Position numbers and translations under genes: made by a program. Below are positions 55,414-64,000 of a DNA stretch of 64,000 nucleotides, piece after piece. The notes beneath the pieces are model-generated. The model ran no database searches and was not told the origin of the DNA. It worked only from the letters and a program-made list of their open reading frames with translations. The DNA lies in NCBI GenBank assembly GCA_030425685.1, contig JAUIAD010000002.1, positions 124,001 through 188,000 of the forward strand, written 5' to 3'. This DNA is from Gammaproteobacteria bacterium. GTDB taxonomy: Bacteria > Pseudomonadota > Gammaproteobacteria > Coxiellales > Coxiellaceae. The stretch's first letter is position 1. Each line of letters opens with the position of its first letter.

Positions 55414-56163
55414 TCAAACGCCGGTCGCTTCGTCCCAGATGTCTATGTGTAGACGAGTAGTGAAGTTCATTGCGTACTCCTTACAAAGCTCGATTAACCA
55501 TGATTTTTTTTCATTGATGCTTTTTTTTGTACCACCCTCAGGCATTAACCAAATTTTTGGTGATGGAATGGCGAACGGTTTAACATATTGTGAGGTTATT
55601 TCATGGATATCATTTTTATTCGCCACCACAAATTTAAAGACCGCCTTGTTCGATTCTGCTAATGTTTTGAGAACAGCTGGGTTATACGCTTTTTCTCTGG
55701 TCTCACCAGAATTGGTGAGCTTAGGGCTGACGTTAAATTGGTTGATGCGGTGTAATATTTCAGGTTCTATTGCAAAACTACCGTTGGTTTCCATTTCAAT
55801 CATTACTTTTGTCGTGGTCTTTTGGTCTAGTAGTTTTAAAAATGCCACTAAGCCCGGCTGCTGTAGCAAGGGTTCACCACCGGTAATAATTAAATGCGCA
55901 CCTTGGTTTAATTTTTCTAGCCAGCCATTTTTCTGCCATTGCGCGAGAAGGTTTTCAAGCTTGTGGCGATCGCCTTTGACCCAAACTAACTTTGTATCAC
56001 AACCTAAGTGCTCGCCGGTTTCTGGGTCTTTGTAGGAGAAACCTGGGCAGCGTAAGTTACAACCGGCTAAACGTAAGAAAACAGCGGGCGCTCCTATGCA
56101 AGCACCTTCGCCTTGGATGCTATAAAATGTTTCACTGATAATTAAAAAATCTTTTTCTTGCAT
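55414..56163 (-). CDS. queE: 7-carboxy-7-deazaguanine synthase (QueE)
   Basis: A 249-aa radical-SAM enzyme of queuosine synthesis, converting 6-carboxytetrahydropterin to 7-carboxy-7-deazaguanine. FYSIQGEGACIGAPAVFLRL, the Cys motif, and LIITGGEPLLQQP are present. The cluster motif reads GCNLRC, then 15 residues, then CDT, that is C-x3-C-x15-C rather than the usual C-x3-C-x2-C. I use the ATG at 56163; the frame opens at a GTG (56214) inside queD. It is in an operon with queD. Confidence 0.9.
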   Translation of the reverse strand: MQEKDFLIISETFYSIQGEGACIGAPAVFLRLAGCNLRCPGFSYKDPETGEHLGCDTKLVWVKGDRHKLENLLAQWQKNGWLEKLNQGAHLIITGGEPLLQQPGLVAFLKLLDQKTTTKVMIEMETNGSFAIEPEILHRINQFNVSPKLTNSGETREKAYNPAVLKTLAESNKAVFKFVVANKNDIHEITSQYVKPFAIPSPKIWLMPEGGTKKSINEKKSWLIELCKEYAMNFTTRLHIDIWDEATGV

Positions 56164-56194
56164 GTTTTTGTTCTTTTGGTTCGTTTCACGCAAA

Positions 56195-56677
56195 TCAACT
56201 TCCACAACTCTCACCTTTAACTAATACCTGCCCAGGACAATAAACCGCCGCCGAAGTCTTACTCTCCCATAACTCCACTTCGAGCAAAGCAATATCATTC
56301 TCATGCCGCTGATTTTCTTTTTCAATAATAGCCGAGAGCTCGGTAAATAAATGCGCCGCCACTGCTTCTACCGTCGTATTCTTACCACCTGGCAGCAAAA
56401 AGTAACGCTGCTGCTCTTGTTTAAGAAATTCAAGCAACGCCGTATCTTCTTCACAAACCAAGGTCGTATGGTCAATATTGTCCTGCACCCAGTGGTCACA
56501 GGCCTTGCGAGCGACTTTAAAATCTAATACTAAATCGGAATCATCGAGCGCTGTTGCGCCAATTTTGATATTTAGGGAATAATTATGACCATGCAGGTGG
56601 TTACATTTTCCTTTATAACCTTTGATCAAACGATGAGCAGATGAAAAATCCTTTAGCTTGATGATTAACACATACAC
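56195..56677 (-). CDS. queD: 6-carboxytetrahydropterin synthase (QueD)
   Basis: A 160-aa tunnelling-fold enzyme that converts dihydroneopterin triphosphate to 6-carboxytetrahydropterin, the step before QueE. The zinc-binding His are in SSAHRL and CNHLHGHNYSL, and the catalytic Cys precedes them (KGKCNHLHGH). TTVEAVAAHLFTEL is also typical. The start is one of two GTG codons. It overlaps or adjoins queE and lies next to tRNA-Pro. Confidence 0.93.
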   Translation of the reverse strand: MYVLIIKLKDFSSAHRLIKGYKGKCNHLHGHNYSLNIKIGATALDDSDLVLDFKVARKACDHWVQDNIDHTTLVCEEDTALLEFLKQEQQRYFLLPGGKNTTVEAVAAHLFTELSAIIEKENQRHENDIALLEVELWESKTSAAVYCPGQVLVKGESCGS

Positions 56678-56706
56678 AACATATTACCTAAAAACTTAAG
56701 AACTCA

Positions 56707-56748
56707 GCCTATGGATAGGCGGCCCCATTTGTGGCCAATCTTACGCCG
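56707..56748. repeat. Dispersed repeat related to the 5541 inverted repeat
   Basis: gcctatggataggcggcccc followed by atttgtggccaatctt matches the reverse complement of the right arm region near 5638-5670. It lies between queD and tRNA-Pro. Confidence 0.5.
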
Positions 56749-56758
56749 TTTTTAATAA

Positions 56759-56836
<78 letters not shown>

Positions 56837-56885
56837 TCCTATAAAAACACAATTGGATAATTGACTAGATATTACACATAATTGG

Positions 56886-57260
56886 CTAAGCTAATTCAGT
56901 AACGACTTGCTCTAAATCCCCTATCGCATTTTGCACGGCATTATACAATCTCTTTCCTTGAATGTCTTTAGGCAATCCACCCATCAGCTGATGCCGTGCT
57001 CCTTCGATGGTATAACCCTGGTCATACAGCAAGGTGCGTATACGACGGATTAGCACCACGTCTTTGTGCTGGTAATAACGACGGTTACCGCGGCGTTTAG
57101 ACGGCGCTAGCTGTCCAAACTCCTGCTCCCAATAACGCAGCACATGCGGCTTTAATTTACAAAGCCTACCCACTTCACCAATGGTAAAATAAATCTTATC
57201 GGGGATTGGGGGTAATTCAACCGTCTGCTTAGCTTTCGTCTTGTCCTTCTGGTTTGACAT
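56886..57260 (-). CDS. MerR-family regulator
   Basis: A 124-aa protein with a MerR N-terminal winged helix ([20 protein letters not shown], then WEQEFGQL) and helical dimer region. It is the conserved gene that follows ihfA in gammaproteobacteria, and the start overlaps ihfA by 32 bases. No metal-binding Cys motif is seen. Its target is unknown. Confidence 0.93.
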   Translation of the reverse strand: MSNQKDKTKAKQTVELPPIPDKIYFTIGEVGRLCKLKPHVLRYWEQEFGQLAPSKRRGNRRYYQHKDVVLIRRIRTLLYDQGYTIEGARHQLMGGLPKDIQGKRLYNAVQNAIGDLEQVVTELA

Positions 57261-57540
57261 TCTTTTCCACCCTGGATTTTAGCTTATGCCCTGCTCTAAA
57301 TGTAACCACTCTACGAGCGGTAATAGGAATCTCTTCGCCTGTTTTCGGATTACGTCCTGGACGCTCTGTTTTATCACGTAAATTAAAGTTACCGAAGCCG
57401 GAGAGCTTTACGGTTTCACCTTGTTCAAGTGATGCACGAATTTCTTCGAAAAATACCTCGACCAATTCTTTCGCTTCACGCTTATTTAAACCAACATCAT
57501 TGAATAAATTTTCTGCTATATCTGCTTTCGTGAGTGCCAT
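57229..57540 (-). CDS. ihfA: Integration host factor alpha subunit
   Basis: A 103-aa DNA-bending protein. Motifs are [20 protein letters not shown] at the N-terminus, the [11 protein letters not shown] turn, and the beta-arm [20 protein letters not shown] with the intercalating Pro. It forms a heterodimer with IhfB. It lies directly after pheT, as in other gammaproteobacteria. Confidence 0.97.
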   Translation of the reverse strand: MALTKADIAENLFNDVGLNKREAKELVEVFFEEIRASLEQGETVKLSGFGNFNLRDKTERPGRNPKTGEEIPITARRVVTFRAGHKLKSRVEKNVKPEGQDES

Positions 57541-57543
57541 CGT

Positions 57544-59934
57544 CTATGCCCTTAAAATTGCGTTTAGATCTTGCTGTAATCCTGACACAACTCGATCTAT
57601 GATTTCATTGATCTCACTATCTACTAGAGTGCGGGATGGGTCCTGAAAGGTCAAGCCCATAGCTACACTTTTTTTCCCAAATTCAATACCTTCACCTTGA
57701 TATATATCAAAAATTCGCAGCTTGATCAATAAGTGCCTGGCAAATTTTAGTACCTTTTTTTCTAATTCTGCTACTGAAATATTTTGATCAATAACAACCG
57801 CTAAATCTCGTCTTACCGCTGGGAATTTTGAGATAGCGCTATATTTAGGCAATGTTGTTTTTTCTAAGATGTTTAAATTTAATTCGAAAACAAATGGGGT
57901 CAAACTTAATCCTAACTCGGAAACAATGCTAGGATGCAAAGCACCTACTAGACCGATGCATTCACCTTGATGATATAGTGCAGCGGATTGACCTGGGTGC
58001 AATGCTGGATGTTCTGAAGGGTGCCAACTGACTTTATGTTGCAAACTAGATAGCAACAACAATAATTCAATATCACCTTTAACATCAAAAAAATCGACAC
58101 CGCGTGTTTTTTGTCCCCATTGCATTGTATGTGCAGAACCAGCAACAACGCCACCAAGTTTGGCTACTTGTGACAGCGCATCGCCCTCTTTAATAAAACA
58201 CAACCCAGTTTCAAATAAACAAACACGTGACACTTGTCGGTTAAGATTATATTGCAACGCTTTGATCAAACCTGGCCACAAGGTTGTGCGCATTACTGCC
58301 ATATCACTTGCTAACGGATTTGCCAATGCAATAGTGTCTCGCTCTGGGTCTAATAATTTTTGTGTTTTCTCATCAACAAAACTATAGGTCACCGCTTCAT
58401 GATAACCTGCATCAACCAACAAACGTTGAATGCGTAAATGCGGTAGAGTAGATTCCGATTGCATCGGCGTTTTTAATTCGCCTTGCATATAACAACCGGG
58501 AATAGATTCATAACCATAAAGGCGCGCTAACTCTTCAATTAAATCAGCTTCAATGCGTAAATCAAAACGATAACTGGGCACAGAGACTTGCCAACCTTGC
58601 TCCAGTGAAGCAACCGTTAAACCAAGCCCCGTTAAAATCTGCTCGACTTGTTGATCTTTAATTTCAATGCCCAATAAACGCTTTATCTGATCACGTCGCA
58701 ACATGATATCGGCAAGTTTAGGTAAATGTTCTGGCACAGCAACATCAACTACCGGACCTGGCTCACCACCAGCAATCTCTAATAATAATTGTGTATAACG
58801 CTCGACAGCAATTTTTTGTAATTCGAAATCAACACCGCGCTCAAAACGGAAAGAAGAATCAGATTGAATACCGTACTGACGTGATGCGCGACTAATACCA
58901 CTAGGGGCAAAAAATGCAGACTCAAGAAAAATATGCTGGGTATTCTCATCAACTGCAGAATCAAGCCCACCCATAACACCAGCCATTGCTTGCGGACCTT
59001 GCTCATCAGCAATCACTAATGTGTCTTCTTTTAATGTAATATCTTGTTCATCAAGCAAGGTGATTTTTTCACCCGCTTTGGCATAACGCACTTCAATACC
59101 ACCTTGCAGCTTTTGCAAATCAAAAGCATGCATCGGTTGACCCAATTCCAACAATACATAATTCGTTAAATCCACCAACAATTGAATGCAACGAAAACCA
59201 CTGCGACGTAAACGCTCCTGCATCCACAAAGGCGTTTTTGCATTGGCATCGATATTACGAATAACACGACCAACATAACGTGGACAAGCCGCTTCTTGTG
59301 AAAGGGTAATAGGAAATGTTTCCGTAATAGAAGACTCAACTTGATGCGTCACATCTAATTTATCGGGAGAAGCTAACTCAAGATTATTCAGCGTCGCAAT
59401 TTCGCGCGAAATACCACGTAAGCTTAAGCAATCCCCACGGTTTGGCGTCAGATCAATATCGATCATATGATCATTTAATTGATAATACTCACGGAAATCC
59501 ATACCCACAGGCGCATCAGCGGGTAATTCTAAAATACCATTATGTTCTTCTGATAATCCTAATTCGCGCTGCGAACAAATCATGCCGTGCGATTCAACGC
59601 CGCGTAATTTTGCTTTTTTAATTTTAAAATCGCCGGGTAAAACGCCACCGACTTTAACTACCGCCACTTTTAAGCCTTGACGCACATTGGGCGCACCACA
59701 AACAATCGATAACGGTGCTTCTTCACCAACATTTACTTGGCAATAACTTAAACGGTCCGCATTTGGATGCTGTTCTCGCGTTACGACTTCACCAACCACC
59801 ACGCCTTGAAAATCACCGGCCACCGGCTTGCATGCATCAACTTCCAAACCAAGCATGGTAAGTTGTTCACAGAGTTCATCGGTCGTGTTATTTGGATTAA
59901 CCCATTGTCGTAACCACTGTTCGCTAAATTGCAT
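57544..59934 (-). CDS. pheT: Phenylalanyl-tRNA synthetase beta subunit
   Basis: 796 aa, the usual bacterial length. Order of domains: the N-terminal B1, the tRNA-binding EMAP-like fold (GVVVGEVVTREQHPNADRLS), B3/B4 editing domain, B5 (RRDQIKRLLGIEI), the synthetase-like core and the C-terminal ferredoxin-fold anticodon-binding domain (SKFPAVRRDLAVVID). With PheS it charges tRNA-Phe. It follows pheS by 26 bases. Confidence 0.98.
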   Translation of the reverse strand: MQFSEQWLRQWVNPNNTTDELCEQLTMLGLEVDACKPVAGDFQGVVVGEVVTREQHPNADRLSYCQVNVGEEAPLSIVCGAPNVRQGLKVAVVKVGGVLPGDFKIKKAKLRGVESHGMICSQRELGLSEEHNGILELPADAPVGMDFREYYQLNDHMIDIDLTPNRGDCLSLRGISREIATLNNLELASPDKLDVTHQVESSITETFPITLSQEAACPRYVGRVIRNIDANAKTPLWMQERLRRSGFRCIQLLVDLTNYVLLELGQPMHAFDLQKLQGGIEVRYAKAGEKITLLDEQDITLKEDTLVIADEQGPQAMAGVMGGLDSAVDENTQHIFLESAFFAPSGISRASRQYGIQSDSSFRFERGVDFELQKIAVERYTQLLLEIAGGEPGPVVDVAVPEHLPKLADIMLRRDQIKRLLGIEIKDQQVEQILTGLGLTVASLEQGWQVSVPSYRFDLRIEADLIEELARLYGYESIPGCYMQGELKTPMQSESTLPHLRIQRLLVDAGYHEAVTYSFVDEKTQKLLDPERDTIALANPLASDMAVMRTTLWPGLIKALQYNLNRQVSRVCLFETGLCFIKEGDALSQVAKLGGVVAGSAHTMQWGQKTRGVDFFDVKGDIELLLLLSSLQHKVSWHPSEHPALHPGQSAALYHQGECIGLVGALHPSIVSELGLSLTPFVFELNLNILEKTTLPKYSAISKFPAVRRDLAVVIDQNISVAELEKKVLKFARHLLIKLRIFDIYQGEGIEFGKKSVAMGLTFQDPSRTLVDSEINEIIDRVVSGLQQDLNAILRA

Positions 59935-59960
59935 GCTTTAACTCTCTATCGGTTGGGCGA

Positions 59961-60947
59961 TTAAAATTGTTCTAAAAAGCGGATATCGTTTTCAAACATC
60001 AAGCGCAAATCAGGAATCTGGTAGCGCAACATGGCTAAGCGATCTAAACCAATACCAAAAGCAAAGCCGGTATATTCATCAGGATCAACGCCAACATTTT
60101 TTAATACATTAGGATGCACCATGCCGCAGCCTAACACCTCTAACCAATCATCGGTGGCTGGTTTGTAGATATCAACCTCGGCGGAGGGTTCAGTGAAAGG
60201 AAAATAAGAAGGACGAAATCGTAATTTTAAATCTGTTTCAAAGAATTTTTCTAAAAAATCTTGCAACACACCTTTTAAATCTGCAAACGTACACTTTCGA
60301 TCAATCACCAAGCCTTCGACCTGATGAAACATCGGCGTATGTGTTTGATCAGAATCACGGCGATACACTCGCCCTAATGCGACCAGACGAATAGGCACGC
60401 CATGTTTTTTCATTTCACGAATTTGCACTGGCGATGTATGGGTACGCAGCAAGGTACCATCGCCAAAATAAAAAGTGTCTGCCATTGCCCTAGCAGGATG
60501 ATCTGCCGGGATATTTAAAGCTTCAAAGTTATGAAACTCATCTTCAATCTCAGGACCGGTAGCCGCACGAAAACCCATCGCTGAAAATAATTGAATGACA
60601 CGTTCACTCACTCGTGTAACGGGATGCAAACTGCCAATCTCATCAGAACGGCCGGGCAAGGTCACGTCAATTTTTTCAGCGGCAAGCTTACTCGCCAACG
60701 CTTGCGAGCGCAGGTGGCTTTCTTGCTGCGTTAATGCGGCTTGCAGCTCTTGCTTAACAACATTAACAATTTTACCAATCTTGGGTTTTTCTTCAGGCGG
60801 GAGCTTGCCAACCCCTTTGAGAATCTCAGTGAGTTGGCCTTTTTTGCCAAGATACTTAACACGTAAATCTTCAAGAACATCCAAGTCAACAGCTTCATCA
60901 ATAGCTGACTTAGCAGAATCTAATAAAGCCGTTAACTGTTGTTCCAT
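59961..60947 (-). CDS. pheS: Phenylalanyl-tRNA synthetase alpha subunit
   Basis: 328 aa with the N-terminal coiled coil and a class II core ([14 protein letters not shown]; motif 2 [30 protein letters not shown]; motif 3 [16 protein letters not shown]). It forms the alpha2beta2 enzyme with PheT. It follows rplT in the conserved order. Confidence 0.98.
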   Translation of the reverse strand: MEQQLTALLDSAKSAIDEAVDLDVLEDLRVKYLGKKGQLTEILKGVGKLPPEEKPKIGKIVNVVKQELQAALTQQESHLRSQALASKLAAEKIDVTLPGRSDEIGSLHPVTRVSERVIQLFSAMGFRAATGPEIEDEFHNFEALNIPADHPARAMADTFYFGDGTLLRTHTSPVQIREMKKHGVPIRLVALGRVYRRDSDQTHTPMFHQVEGLVIDRKCTFADLKGVLQDFLEKFFETDLKLRFRPSYFPFTEPSAEVDIYKPATDDWLEVLGCGMVHPNVLKNVGVDPDEYTGFAFGIGLDRLAMLRYQIPDLRLMFENDIRFLEQF

Positions 60948-60985
60948 AATGACAGTGTCTTATCTTAATGAGTTGATCGATGAAC

Positions 60986-61345
60986 TTACGCTGCAATCGC
61001 AGATCTTGCTTGTTCAGCTAATTTTGCAAAGGCTTGCTTATCGTTAACGGCAATATCAGCCAATACTTTACGATCTAGCGCAACACCTGCTTTGCTTAAG
61101 CCATTAATAAAACGGCTGTAAGACATGCCATTTTGACGCGCTGCCGCATTGATACGCACAATCCACAAAGCACGGAATTGACGCTTGCGTTGACGACGAT
61201 CACGGTAAGCATATTGAGCAGCTTTAATCACCGCTTGCTTAGCAACACGATAAATGCGACTACGAGCACCGTAATAGCCTTTTGCTTTCTTTAAAACTTT
61301 TTTATGACGGGCTCTTGCAATTACCCCGCGCTTTACTCTAGCCAT
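60986..61345 (-). CDS. rplT: Ribosomal protein L20
   Basis: A 119-aa highly basic protein ([20 protein letters not shown]), the normal L20 length. It binds 23S rRNA and in E. coli also represses rpmI-rplT translation by binding the leader. It follows rpmI by 19 bases. Confidence 0.98.
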   Translation of the reverse strand: MARVKRGVIARARHKKVLKKAKGYYGARSRIYRVAKQAVIKAAQYAYRDRRQRKRQFRALWIVRINAAARQNGMSYSRFINGLSKAGVALDRKVLADIAVNDKQAFAKLAEQARSAIAA

Positions 61346-61364
61346 TTGACTATTCTCCTAACAT

Positions 61365-61559
61365 TTAATCGTTTAACATTGCTTCCACAGCTTTCACATC
61401 GCTAGGATTGACTTCACTCAACCCACGCAACTGCCGTTTACGTTTCTGTGCTTTCTTCGTCAAAATATGGCGACGATTCGCAGAAGCTCGCTTTAGTTTA
61501 CCCGTTCCAGTGCGCTTAAAACGTTTGGCAGCACCACGATGCGTTTTCAATTTTGGCAT
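61365..61559 (-). CDS. rpmI: Ribosomal protein L35
   Basis: A 64-aa basic protein ([20 protein letters not shown]), the normal L35 length. It lies between infC and rplT, as in E. coli, and is probably co-regulated by L20. Confidence 0.98.
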   Translation of the reverse strand: MPKLKTHRGAAKRFKRTGTGKLKRASANRRHILTKKAQKRKRQLRGLSEVNPSDVKAVEAMLND

Positions 61560-61568
61560 TTTCTTACC

Positions 61569-62126
61569 CTATTCGTTTGTTTCTTTCTGATTTTCCGATT
61601 TATTACGCTGCTCAGTTTTCCCTTGAGCAACGACCATCGTCATTTGACGACCTTCCAATTTTGGTTGCTGTTCTACTACGGCAGCATCACCCAAATCAGC
61701 CTTAATGCGATTTAGCAGTTCCATTCCTAATTCTCGGTGTTGCATTTCACGACCACGAAAACGCAAACTCACCTTCACTTTGTCACCACGTTCCAAAAAG
61801 GTTCTAATTTTCTTCAACTTAACGTTGTAATCACCCACGTCCGTGGCAGGTCTAAACTTCACTTCCTTCACATGAACAAGTTTCTGTTTCTTCTTCTGAG
61901 CCGCTCGACGCTTATTTTGCTCAAACTGATACTTGCCATAATCCATAATGCGACAAACGGGCGGCTTGGCATTTGGCGATATTTCTACCAAATCCATACC
62001 TTCTGCTTGCGCTCGGGACAAAGCGTCACGTGTATTGACTACACCCGCTTGCTCCCCATCTTTATCAATCAACCGAACTTCCGGCACTCTAATCTGAGTA
62101 TTGATACGTGTTTGTTTAGATCTGAT
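61569..62126 (-). CDS. infC: Translation initiation factor IF-3, rare AUC start
   Basis: 185 aa if started at the ATC at 62124-62126, which follows GGAGG by eight bases. The product then reads [19 protein letters not shown], matching the IF-3 N-terminus (R-I-N-x-x-I-R-x-P-E-V-R-L). A GTG start at 62087 would cut off this conserved part and has no ribosome site. In E. coli infC starts with AUU, which lets IF-3 repress its own synthesis; AUC would serve the same purpose. The C-terminal domain ([19 protein letters not shown]) is normal. Confidence 0.93.
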   Translation of the reverse strand: MRSKQTRINTQIRVPEVRLIDKDGEQAGVVNTRDALSRAQAEGMDLVEISPNAKPPVCRIMDYGKYQFEQNKRRAAQKKKQKLVHVKEVKFRPATDVGDYNVKLKKIRTFLERGDKVKVSLRFRGREMQHRELGMELLNRIKADLGDAAVVEQQPKLEGRQMTMVVAQGKTEQRNKSENQKETNE

Positions 62127-62147
62127 CTTTTTTTCCTCCGTTACAAC

Positions 62148-64000
62148 CTAGCTATCACTAGAAACCGTTACTTCTGCCTTCAATTTAGCAACAAAATCGT
62201 CCAGTGTCATTACAGTAGACTCTGAACCATCGGGCCCACGCACAGCAAGCTGTTCATTTTCTAACTCTCTATCGCCGATAACTACCTGATAGGGCACACG
62301 CGCAATAGTATGACCGCGAATTTTAAATCCGATCTTCTCATTTCTCAAGTCCGATTTGGCCCTAAATCCACTTTTTTGCAAAGTTTTTTCAATTTTTTGA
62401 ACATATTCGGCTTGGCGGTCGGTAATATTCATAATAACGACCTGCACAGGCGCCAACCACAGCGGTAACTTGCCGCCATAATGCTCCAAAAGTACGCCCA
62501 AAAAGCGCTCGGTTGAGCCCAGCATGGCGCGGTGCAGCATCACTGGCGGCTGTTTACTGCCATCTTCAGCAATATAATGCGCCCCTAAACGCTCTGGCAT
62601 CGAGAAGTCCACCTGGATGGTGCCACATTGCCATACGCGCCCTAAGCAGTCACGTAGTGAGAATTCGATCTTAGGTCCGTAGAATGCCCCTTCACCCGGC
62701 TGCAACTCCCACTCAACCCCTTTGTTATTGAGCGCCACTTCCAGCGCCTTCTCAGCCTTATCCCAAACTTCGTCACTACCCACGCGCTTTTCTGGGCGGG
62801 TTGATAGCTTATGAATAACTTCGGTAAAGCCAAAATCCTTATAAAGGGTGTGAATCTGATCAATAAAAGCACTAACCTCTTCTTGGATTTGTGACTCCAT
62901 ACAAAAGATATGCGCATCATCTTGCACAAAACCACGCAAACGCATTAAACCATGCAAGGTGCCTGAAGGCTCATTACGATGACAAGAACCAAATTCAGCA
63001 TAGCGGATAGGTAAGTCACGATAACTTGTCACACCCTGTTTAAAAACCTGTACATGACAAGGACAATTCATCGGCTTGATAATATACTCGCGATTCTCAG
63101 ACGACGACATAAACATATCATCATCAAACTTGGCCTTATGGCCAGAAAGTTCCCATAATTTGCCATCCACTAACTGTGGCGTATTAATTTCTTGATAACC
63201 CGCCTTAATCAACATCTGACGGATATAGTCGCGAATGGCGCGCACAATTGTCCAACCATTGGGATGCCAAAAGACATTGCCTGGCGCCTCTGGTTGAAAA
63301 TGGAATAAATCCATCTTTTTGGCCAACACACGGTGATCTCGCTTTTCGGCTTCTTCCAGACGATGTAAGTAATCTTTTAAATCCTGCTTATCGGCCCACG
63401 CGGTGCCATAGACACGCTGTAACATTTCATTATTGCTATCACCACGCCAATAGGCACCGGCGAGTTTGGTCAGCTTAAAGGCTTTTAAAAGGCCTGTGCG
63501 TGGCACATGTGGGCCGCGACATAAATCGATAAAATCACCCTGCTGGTAAGCAGTGACAGTTTCACCTTCAGGAATTTCTTTTATAATTTCAACCTTGTAG
63601 TGCTCACCCATATTTTCAAAAAGCTTAATCGCTTCTTCGCGGCTTAACACTTTTCTCTCGACGGTAAAATTAGCTTTGGCCAGCTCTTTCATCTTGCCTT
63701 CAATCGCCTTGAGATCATCCGGTGTAAACGCACGTTCAAAAGCAAAATCATAATAAAAGCCATTTTCAATCACCGGGCCAATGGTCACCTGCGCACTGGG
63801 AAATAAGGCCTTAACAGCTTGCGCCAGCAAGTGAGCGGTTGAGTGGCGAATCACTTCCAAACCAGCATCGTCTTTACCAGTAATAATCTTAACATCAGCG
63901 TCTTGCTCAATCGGAAAAGAGGTATCAACTAGCTGACCATCCACCTCACCAGCAACTGCCGCACGCGCAAGACCGGCAGCAATAGATTCCGCCACTGCTT
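62148..64000 (-). CDS. thrS: Threonyl-tRNA synthetase (5' end outside window)
   Basis: The first 616 or so codons from the 3' side are present, and the frame stays open past base 64000. Visible are the end of the TGS domain ([20 protein letters not shown]), the HxxxH editing motif ([12 protein letters not shown]), class II motif 2 ([20 protein letters not shown]), motif 3 ([20 protein letters not shown]) and the anticodon-binding domain. The GTG at 63993-63995 lies within the TGS domain and is not the true start. It precedes infC by 21 bases. Confidence 0.98.
   Translation of the reverse strand, partial: AVAESIAAGLARAAVAGEVDGQLVDTSFPIEQDADVKIITGKDDAGLEVIRHSTAHLLAQAVKALFPSAQVTIGPVIENGFYYDFAFERAFTPDDLKAIEGKMKELAKANFTVERKVLSREEAIKLFENMGEHYKVEIIKEIPEGETVTAYQQGDFIDLCRGPHVPRTGLLKAFKLTKLAGAYWRGDSNNEMLQRVYGTAWADKQDLKDYLHRLEEAEKRDHRVLAKKMDLFHFQPEAPGNVFWHPNGWTIVRAIRDYIRQMLIKAGYQEINTPQLVDGKLWELSGHKAKFDDDMFMSSSENREYIIKPMNCPCHVQVFKQGVTSYRDLPIRYAEFGSCHRNEPSGTLHGLMRLRGFVQDDAHIFCMESQIQEEVSAFIDQIHTLYKDFGFTEVIHKLSTRPEKRVGSDEVWDKAEKALEVALNNKGVEWELQPGEGAFYGPKIEFSLRDCLGRVWQCGTIQVDFSMPERLGAHYIAEDGSKQPPVMLHRAMLGSTERFLGVLLEHYGGKLPLWLAPVQVVIMNITDRQAEYVQKIEKTLQKSGFRAKSDLRNEKIGFKIRGHTIARVPYQVVIGDRELENEQLAVRGPDGSESTVMTLDDFVAKLKAEVTVSSDS

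Overview
The window looks like chromosome of an AT-rich gammaproteobacterium, most likely a Legionellales/Coxiella-type host-associated bacterium. The housekeeping genes (thrS-infC-rpmI-rplT-pheS-pheT-ihfA-merR-tRNA-Pro, uvrB, queD/queE, nhaA, pilF-like) are gammaproteobacterial in sequence and order. Between them lie many orphan genes that resemble secreted effectors: long coiled-coil proteins, proteins with one membrane hairpin, a U-box-like protein, a YopT-like cysteine protease, a protein ending in a CaaX box and a possible caspase-like protein. The taxonomic placement is inferred from this gene content, not from a database search.

Layout. 1-13 kb: the 3' end of an alkaline-phosphatase-superfamily gene, a large coiled-coil orphan, a DedA protein, a membrane/U-box-like protein, a Fur-controlled NIS siderophore synthetase, a PilF-like TPR lipoprotein, uvrB and an aspartate aminotransferase. 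13.2-19.4 kb: a 6.1-kb island in tRNA-Asn bounded by a 49-bp direct repeat. It carries an MFS exporter, a DUF4143 ATPase behind five 22-bp repeats, a broken sugar kinase and a broken integrase. Just outside the right end are remnants of a related element and an AbiEii fragment. 20-32 kb: accessory DNA with small membrane proteins, an Rpn-like nuclease with a repeat tail, several orphan effector-like genes, a shikimate-kinase/LuxR fusion and a diguanylate cyclase. 32-34.3 kb: an Mce (MlaE/MlaD/PqiC) operon with no ATPase gene in it. 34.5-46.5 kb: a glycine-zipper lipoprotein, an AraC/GyrI regulator, a response regulator divergent from two tandem membrane kinase-like proteins with reciprocal defects, the CaaX protein, a GDPD phosphodiesterase, a complete two-component pair and a PhzF protein. 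46.5-55.2 kb: small orphans, nhaA, a DUF2799-like lipoprotein, an IS200 remnant split by a MITE, a three-gene cluster ending in the YopT-like protease, an IS66 remnant and a 650-aa orphan. 55.4-64 kb: queE/queD, tRNA-Pro and the conserved translation operon on the minus strand.

The most interesting points are the tandem sensor paralogues, in which one has lost the phospho-acceptor His and the other the ATP-binding motifs, and the three genes with eukaryote-directed signatures (CaaX box, C58-type protease triad, U-box-like fold). The MITE insertion can be undone on paper to restore an IS200 reading frame. No rRNA or CRISPR array was seen.
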